NCBI RefSeq assembly: GCF_020889785.1
Contig: NZ_JACMYK010000007.1
Location: 1-64,000, forward strand
DNA: 64,000 bases
Source of the DNA: Bradyrhizobium acaciae
GTDB lineage: Bacteria; Pseudomonadota; Alphaproteobacteria; Rhizobiales; Xanthobacteraceae
Direction: 5' to 3'
The position numbers were made by a program, and so were the translations under genes. Below, piece by piece: positions 60,504 to 64,000 of the stretch. Within the stretch, counting starts at the first letter, position 1; the number at the start of each line of letters is the position of its first letter. The notes below the pieces were generated by a model that was given only the letters and a program-made list of their open reading frames with translations, was not told the origin of the DNA and searched no databases.

Positions 60504-61835
60504 ATGCCGGAGCCTAGCAACCAGCTGACACTCACCGATGCAGTAATTCGTAGCGCCACGGTGCCGCCGGGCAAAGCACAGCATTATCTCCACGACGACA
60601 AGCTGCCCGGCCTCGCCCTGCGCATGCGCGTCACCGGCGGCCGGACCTGGGTCTACCTCTTCACCAAGCCGGGGGTGAGAGGAACCCAGCGCAAGACCCT
60701 CGGCCCATGGCCCAAGTACAACGAGAAGGCCGCGCGCAAGGCCGCCACCATTGCCGCGGGCGAGGTGTTCAAGGGCATGGACCCGAACGACGCGAAACGT
60801 GAGGCGAGGCGGCAACAGGCGGCTGAAAAGCAGCGCACGGTACTGGCTGACCTCATCGTTGAAGATGGTCCCTACCAGACGTCATTGACGGGACGCCAGG
60901 TCGTCAACTGGAAGCCGGCAATGTCGGCGCTGCGGCGCGGGCTCAAGGAGCACGCCGATAGTGGCGTCGGAGACCTGACGCGACGGCAAATCATGGCAGC
61001 GGTCGACAAGGTTACCAAGACCGGTAAGCGTGGCGCGGCCAAGGACCTGCGCAAACACACCCACACGTTCCTCGAATGGTGCGTTGGGGAGGGCTATGTC
61101 GACCACAATGTGCTTGCCGGTTATCGCGAGCCTAAGGAAACCCGTGCGCAAAGGGTCGGACGCCGAACGAAGGGCCGTGCCCTGACCGACGAAGAAATCA
61201 TCAAGGTCTGGCATGCATCCGGCAAGCTGGGGACTTTCGGGCTTCTGACAAGGACGTGCCTGCTCGGTGGTCCGCGCCGGAGCGAGCCAACCATGATCGA
61301 GTGGTCGAAGCACGTCATGGAGGACCGCGTCACCTTCGACGCGGCCTGGACCAAGATGGGCCTCCACCACGATGTACCGCGTACTGATCTCCTTGATGAG
61401 GTGCTCGCGGCCGCGAAACATTTTCGGCGCGCCACGTCCGACTACGTCTTCCCGTCACCAAAGACCGGTGGCCAAATGTCGGGCTTCACCAAGATGGTCA
61501 ACCGCCTAGTCAAGGAGGCGGGTGTCACAAAATTCACCATGCATGACTTGAGACGGAGTCTGCGTACCATCATGTCCCGCTGCGGCTACGACAATGAGAT
61601 CCAGCGGCTGTGTGTCGGGCAAAAGCCTGGCGGAATCGATCAAGTCTACAATCACGACGAACAGTGGATCATCCGCAAGATGGCATTCGAAGCGGCTCAT
61701 GATTACATCGCGGAGCTGGTCGGCGCGATACGGGTTGGCAAGGTCGTGCGCCTGCAGCGAACGAATCCGCTCGATCCGATCAAGGCCGAGCTGCTCGGCC
61801 GTCTCCGGGAACACTATGCGGCTGAGAACCCCTAG
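60504..61835 (+). CDS. int: tyrosine-family site-specific integrase
   Basis: 443 residues. The N-terminal part (PGKAQHYLHDDKLPGLALRMRVTGGRTWVY) is the DUF4102-type DNA-binding domain of P4-like integrases. Catalytic residues can be placed: Arg in LLGGPRRSEPTMIEW, H-x2-R in TMHDLRRSLR, and nucleophile Tyr in GGIDQVYNHDE. ATG 60504 has AGGAGCG upstream and is family-consistent; the longer frame to 60252 runs through the arm sites. It should integrate and excise the element at tRNA-Val. Confidence 0.92.
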   Translation: MPEPSNQLTLTDAVIRSATVPPGKAQHYLHDDKLPGLALRMRVTGGRTWVYLFTKPGVRGTQRKTLGPWPKYNEKAARKAATIAAGEVFKGMDPNDAKREARRQQAAEKQRTVLADLIVEDGPYQTSLTGRQVVNWKPAMSALRRGLKEHADSGVGDLTRRQIMAAVDKVTKTGKRGAAKDLRKHTHTFLEWCVGEGYVDHNVLAGYREPKETRAQRVGRRTKGRALTDEEIIKVWHASGKLGTFGLLTRTCLLGGPRRSEPTMIEWSKHVMEDRVTFDAAWTKMGLHHDVPRTDLLDEVLAAAKHFRRATSDYVFPSPKTGGQMSGFTKMVNRLVKEAGVTKFTMHDLRRSLRTIMSRCGYDNEIQRLCVGQKPGGIDQVYNHDEQWIIRKMAFEAAHDYIAELVGAIRVGKVVRLQRTNPLDPIKAELLGRLREHYAAENP

Positions 61836-62148
61836 CGGCCTTATTGCATTTGGCTAGATAGTCCCGCACGGCATCGACCCGATAGAGGGGGCGCCCGTCG
61901 ACGTAGCGCCATTTCAGCGGGTGGTTCGGTTCCCGCCGCCACTGCTCCAGCGCTCCGGGGGTGCGCCGGATGATTGCTGCCACCTCCAGGGCGGTGAGAT
62001 TGGAGCTGCCCGGAAGGGTATCGATATCGAAAGTTGCAGGGGACGGCACCCCACGGTTTTTGCGCGGGCGCTTCGCCGAGGGCGGTATTTTCGGTTTATC
62101 TGACGACCCAAACGCAAGAGCGTGAAGCTCTTTGTCGTTCCCGCTCAT
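61780..62148 (-). CDS. HTH protein, excisionase/AlpA-like
   Basis: 122 residues. The HTH_17-type segment is NLTALEVAAIIRRTPGALEQWRREPNHP ... VDGRPLYRVDAVRDYL, the pattern of small excisionases and AlpA-like regulators. The basic, Pro-rich N-terminus is unusual. It converges on the integrase gene and overlaps its last 56 bases. Likely role: directionality or expression control of the integrase. Confidence 0.7.
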   Translation of the reverse strand: MSGNDKELHALAFGSSDKPKIPPSAKRPRKNRGVPSPATFDIDTLPGSSNLTALEVAAIIRRTPGALEQWRREPNHPLKWRYVDGRPLYRVDAVRDYLAKCNKAARGSQPHSVPGDGRAARP

Positions 62149-62287
62149 GCCTCAACCCCGAGCTCCGAACAGTCTTCGATCAACTATGATTCGGGCTTCT
62201 CGCGAGGAAGGGATTTAACGCGCAGGTGCGGCGGCGGAGTGGCTGTGGCGCGCAAATAGGACGATTGGTCTGTTAGTCCTGTATCTT

Positions 62288-62368
62288 GCTTTCCGATTAA
62301 TCTGGCGGATCAGACTTTCCGCCCTCTCAAGGCTGAAACAGGGGGGTCGATTCCCCTCGGGAGCGCCA
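62288..62368 (+). pseudogene. degenerate tRNA-Glu(CTC)-like sequence
   Basis: Anticodon loop CTCTCAA (anticodon CTC at 62326-62328) sits in stem CCGCC/GGCTG with one mispair. Then come variable AAACA, T-arm GGGGG-GTCGATT-CCCCT, acceptor strand CGGGAGC, discriminator G and CCA. The D-side (GCTTTCCG ... TCTGGCGGATCAGA) is recognisably tRNA-Glu but has extra bases, and T54 of the T-loop is G. It is probably inactive or a divergent element-borne tRNA. Confidence 0.6.
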
Positions 62369-62966
62369 GTGATGTCAATGGCTTAGATCCGTTTGACAAA
62401 AATAGTCGAATATCCGCCATAAGCATTGGCGAACGCGGGCGAACTAACGTCGCGGGTTAATCGGCTCAGCCGCTGCTTATCCTCACGGTCTTCCACCGTT
62501 GAGAGACCGATGCTTCCGACGCGCTGGCCAACCGATCCGCCCGTGCAGTCAGTCGCGCATGAATGCATTCTTTGCGATCCGAACGGCACCGAGATCCACG
62601 ATCATGAGCCAATCGCCAAGTATGTAAATCGAGAATTGCAGCGCAAGCTTCGGCATCTTCGGCCGAGCAACCGAGGTCGGCCCAGAAGCAAGATGCAATT
62701 ACAGTATCTCGCTGTCAGGCCAAGCAATCCGAGCGCTCAATTTCGCGATGGTGAAAGTCGACGGCAACATTGGAAGCTCCTTGGTGTTGTCGCGTCGTAT
62801 GAGCGCTTCGTCAGGCTCATAACCTTGAGGTCGCTGGTTCAAATCCGGCTCCCGCAACCAACAGCACACTCAGACAGGTACGAGAGAATTGACCTGAATC
62901 GCCAAGGGGGCTACGCTAATCCGCGTATTAGCGTCTTAAGAGCATCGACGCATGCAAGGGAGTGTT
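62369..62966. other. gene-free mosaic region with tRNA scar
   Basis: No convincing coding frame: the 183-residue ORF 62426-62977 runs through the initiator-tRNA fragment and lacks a ribosome site. G+C is low and no repeats of the chromosomal families are seen. The Xre promoter must lie in its last 100 bases (AT-rich CGTATTAGCGTCTTAA). Confidence 0.5.
62808..62859 (+). pseudogene. initiator tRNA-Met 3' fragment
   Basis: CGTCAGGCTCATAACC (CAT anticodon loop), then GGTCG, the T-arm CTGG-TTCAAAT-CCGG and CCCGCAACCA match the 3' two-thirds of an initiator tRNA-Met. The 5' acceptor and D-arm are absent upstream. The anticodon stem has a change (CCTTG where CCTGA is normal). It is either an attachment-site copy left by another element or a decayed tRNA. 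Confidence 0.65.
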
Positions 62967-63302
62967 ATGGCGACTGAGAAGACTTTCGGCGGGGCCATCG
63001 CCGAGGCCCGGAAGGCAAAGAGCTGGAGCTTAAAGGATCTGGCATCGCGGATTTTGCGTGAAGATGAGGAGCCCATCTCACCGCAATACCTGAATGACAT
63101 TGAACACGATCGCCGCAGCCCATCTTCTGATCGCATGGTGCAACAATTCGCCGACGTGCTCGGTATCAATCGCGATTGGCTCTACTATTTAGCAGGACGA
63201 TTTCCTGAGGATGTACGAGTCCGCAACCTCACAGAAAAAGAAGTGACCGACGCGATGCTTGCTTTCCGAGGTGGGCCGCCGAAAGGAAGGACGCGGCGAT
63301 AG
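62967..63302 (+). CDS. Xre/Cro-family HTH regulator
   Basis: 111 residues. HTH at about residues 8-68 (FGGAIAEARKAKSWSLKDLASRI ... ISPQYLNDIEHDRRSPSSDRMVQQFADVLGI). AAGGGAG is 5 bases before ATG 62967. Its stop is 1 base before the start of the ImmA/IrrE-type gene, the arrangement of phage/ICE repressor-antirepressor protease pairs. G+C is about 55% by eye, well below the chromosome. Confidence 0.85.
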   Translation: MATEKTFGGAIAEARKAKSWSLKDLASRILREDEEPISPQYLNDIEHDRRSPSSDRMVQQFADVLGINRDWLYYLAGRFPEDVRVRNLTEKEVTDAMLAFRGGPPKGRTRR

Positions 63303-63303
63303 G

Positions 63304-64000
63304 GTGCGATACGTTCCGGACAAGACTGGCAGATTTTCGCAGCGCCCGCACTTCAAGCCGCAGGAGCTTGATCGGGAGTGCGAGAGCATCGTTGCCAGCT
63401 TTCTGAAGGAGCGTCGTGGGGAAGTCAGCTATCCCATTTCAACGGACGAATTAACGGTTCTGATCGAGCGCGATACAGAATCCCTCGATCAATTCGCCGA
63501 TCTTTCGGAGTACGGTCCCAATGTCGAGGGTCTGACCCTCTTTCAGCCCGGCCGTAAGCCGCAGGTCAAGATTTCGGCTCGTCTTGCGGAGGACGAACGT
63601 CGGCAAAATCGCCTTCGTACGACCTTGGCCCATGAGTACGGGCATGTCCGGTTTCATGCCATTCTCTGGGATATGGAGCCTCCCAGCGCCGATTTGCTGA
63701 AACGCAAACCTACCGCCAACATGCAAATCTGCTACCGCGATACCATGCTCGATGCGGTGCAGACGGATTGGATGGAGTGGCAGGCGGGATATGCGTGCGG
63801 TGCGTTCCTGATGCCGGCATCGGCGCTTCGGCGGCTCATCAGGTCGTACATGGAGCGGCACGGACTATTCGGAGTCGTCGGTGAACGCGATCCGCACGGA
63901 CAGGATCTGATCGAAATTGTGAAGAGCGGGTTCGAGGTTTCCGGCGACGCCGCCCGCATCCGCCTGATCAAACTCGGAATTATCGGTCCGACTGGGGCCG
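63304..64000 (+). CDS. ImmA/IrrE-family metallopeptidase (3' end outside window)
   Basis: 232 residues visible from GTG 63304, still open at the window end. The zinc motif HExxH is in TTLAHEYGHVRFHA, and the family motif with Cys/Phe/Leu (WQAGYACGAFLMPASAL) follows. Such proteases cleave an Xre-type repressor to induce excision or gene expression. It starts 1 base after the Xre stop and is surely co-translated. Confidence 0.85.
   Translation, partial: MRYVPDKTGRFSQRPHFKPQELDRECESIVASFLKERRGEVSYPISTDELTVLIERDTESLDQFADLSEYGPNVEGLTLFQPGRKPQVKISARLAEDERRQNRLRTTLAHEYGHVRFHAILWDMEPPSADLLKRKPTANMQICYRDTMLDAVQTDWMEWQAGYACGAFLMPASALRRLIRSYMERHGLFGVVGERDPHGQDLIEIVKSGFEVSGDAARIRLIKLGIIGPTGA

Noticed and set aside
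62426..62977. 183-residue ORF across the initiator-tRNA fragment
   Set aside because: It reads through tRNA-derived sequence, has no ribosome site and no recognisable domain.

Overview
The window is high-GC alphaproteobacterial chromosome. Single 60-base lines counted by eye give about 68% G+C in housekeeping genes. It looks like a Bradyrhizobium or Rhodopseudomonas-type genome, judged from the BJP-1-like beta-lactamase, SorAB-type sulfite oxidation, CYP153-type P450s, a CyaC-like cyclase and the characteristic palindromic intergenic repeats. There is no rRNA operon or CRISPR. All genus and family calls come from reading motifs; no search was run.

Layout. 0-4 kb: end of a TPR protein, a cold shock protein, a sulfite dehydrogenase/cytochrome c pair, and a small secreted-protein gene broken by a stop codon. 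3.9-11 kb: a membrane, 2Fe-2S adenylate cyclase (CyaC-like), a GT39-type glycosyltransferase, the YcjX/YcjF pair and a hemolysin III (TrhA) protein. 11-18 kb: an SDR, a TetR regulator divergent from a 4-hydroxybutyryl-CoA dehydratase/HpaB-family enzyme, a benzoylformate decarboxylase-like enzyme and a B3 metallo-beta-lactamase. 17.9-22 kb: an HxlR regulator facing a four-gene set (VOC protein, cysteine hydrolase, epoxide hydrolase, ABM monooxygenase) that resembles an electrophile-detoxification operon, plus a tautomerase. 22-27.4 kb: hisC, then MaoC dehydratase, CoA transferase and a frameshifted acyl-CoA dehydrogenase, divergent from a LysR regulator. 27.5-31.4 kb: a two-subunit TPP decarboxylase, a PEP-mutase-family enzyme, and an alpha/beta hydrolase divergent from a MarR regulator with two palindromic operators. 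31.6-36.3 kb: an acetate-type symporter operon (DUF485, ActP-like symporter, DUF294 nucleotidyltransferase, 3'-5' exonuclease) downstream of an FNR/FixK-type box.

36-60 kb: a TPR methyltransferase, tandem CYP153-like P450s, a cyclic-nucleotide-binding membrane protein, several small membrane or secreted proteins (some under 60 residues), a LuxR regulator, DUF898 and M48 peptidase genes, an ABC binding protein, TPR proteins, a LysR regulator, a MerR-ATPase fusion, a DUF2927 protein, an L,D-transpeptidase, an acetolactate-synthase-like enzyme and a nuclease-fold protein. Many gene ends, especially convergent ones, carry palindromic repeats of several families.

60-64 kb: the left edge of an integrated element. 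The 3' half of a tRNA-Val(CAC) lies next to a tyrosine integrase, whose upstream region has four copies of a 9-mer in alternating orientation (candidate arm sites). Inside are an HTH/excisionase-like gene, a degenerate tRNA-Glu-like sequence, a 3' piece of an initiator tRNA, and an Xre regulator coupled to an ImmA/IrrE-type protease that runs off the end. G+C is visibly lower here (53-57% in sampled lines). The three tRNA-derived sequences within 2.7 kb suggest layered insertions, and this is the part of the window most likely to repay further work.
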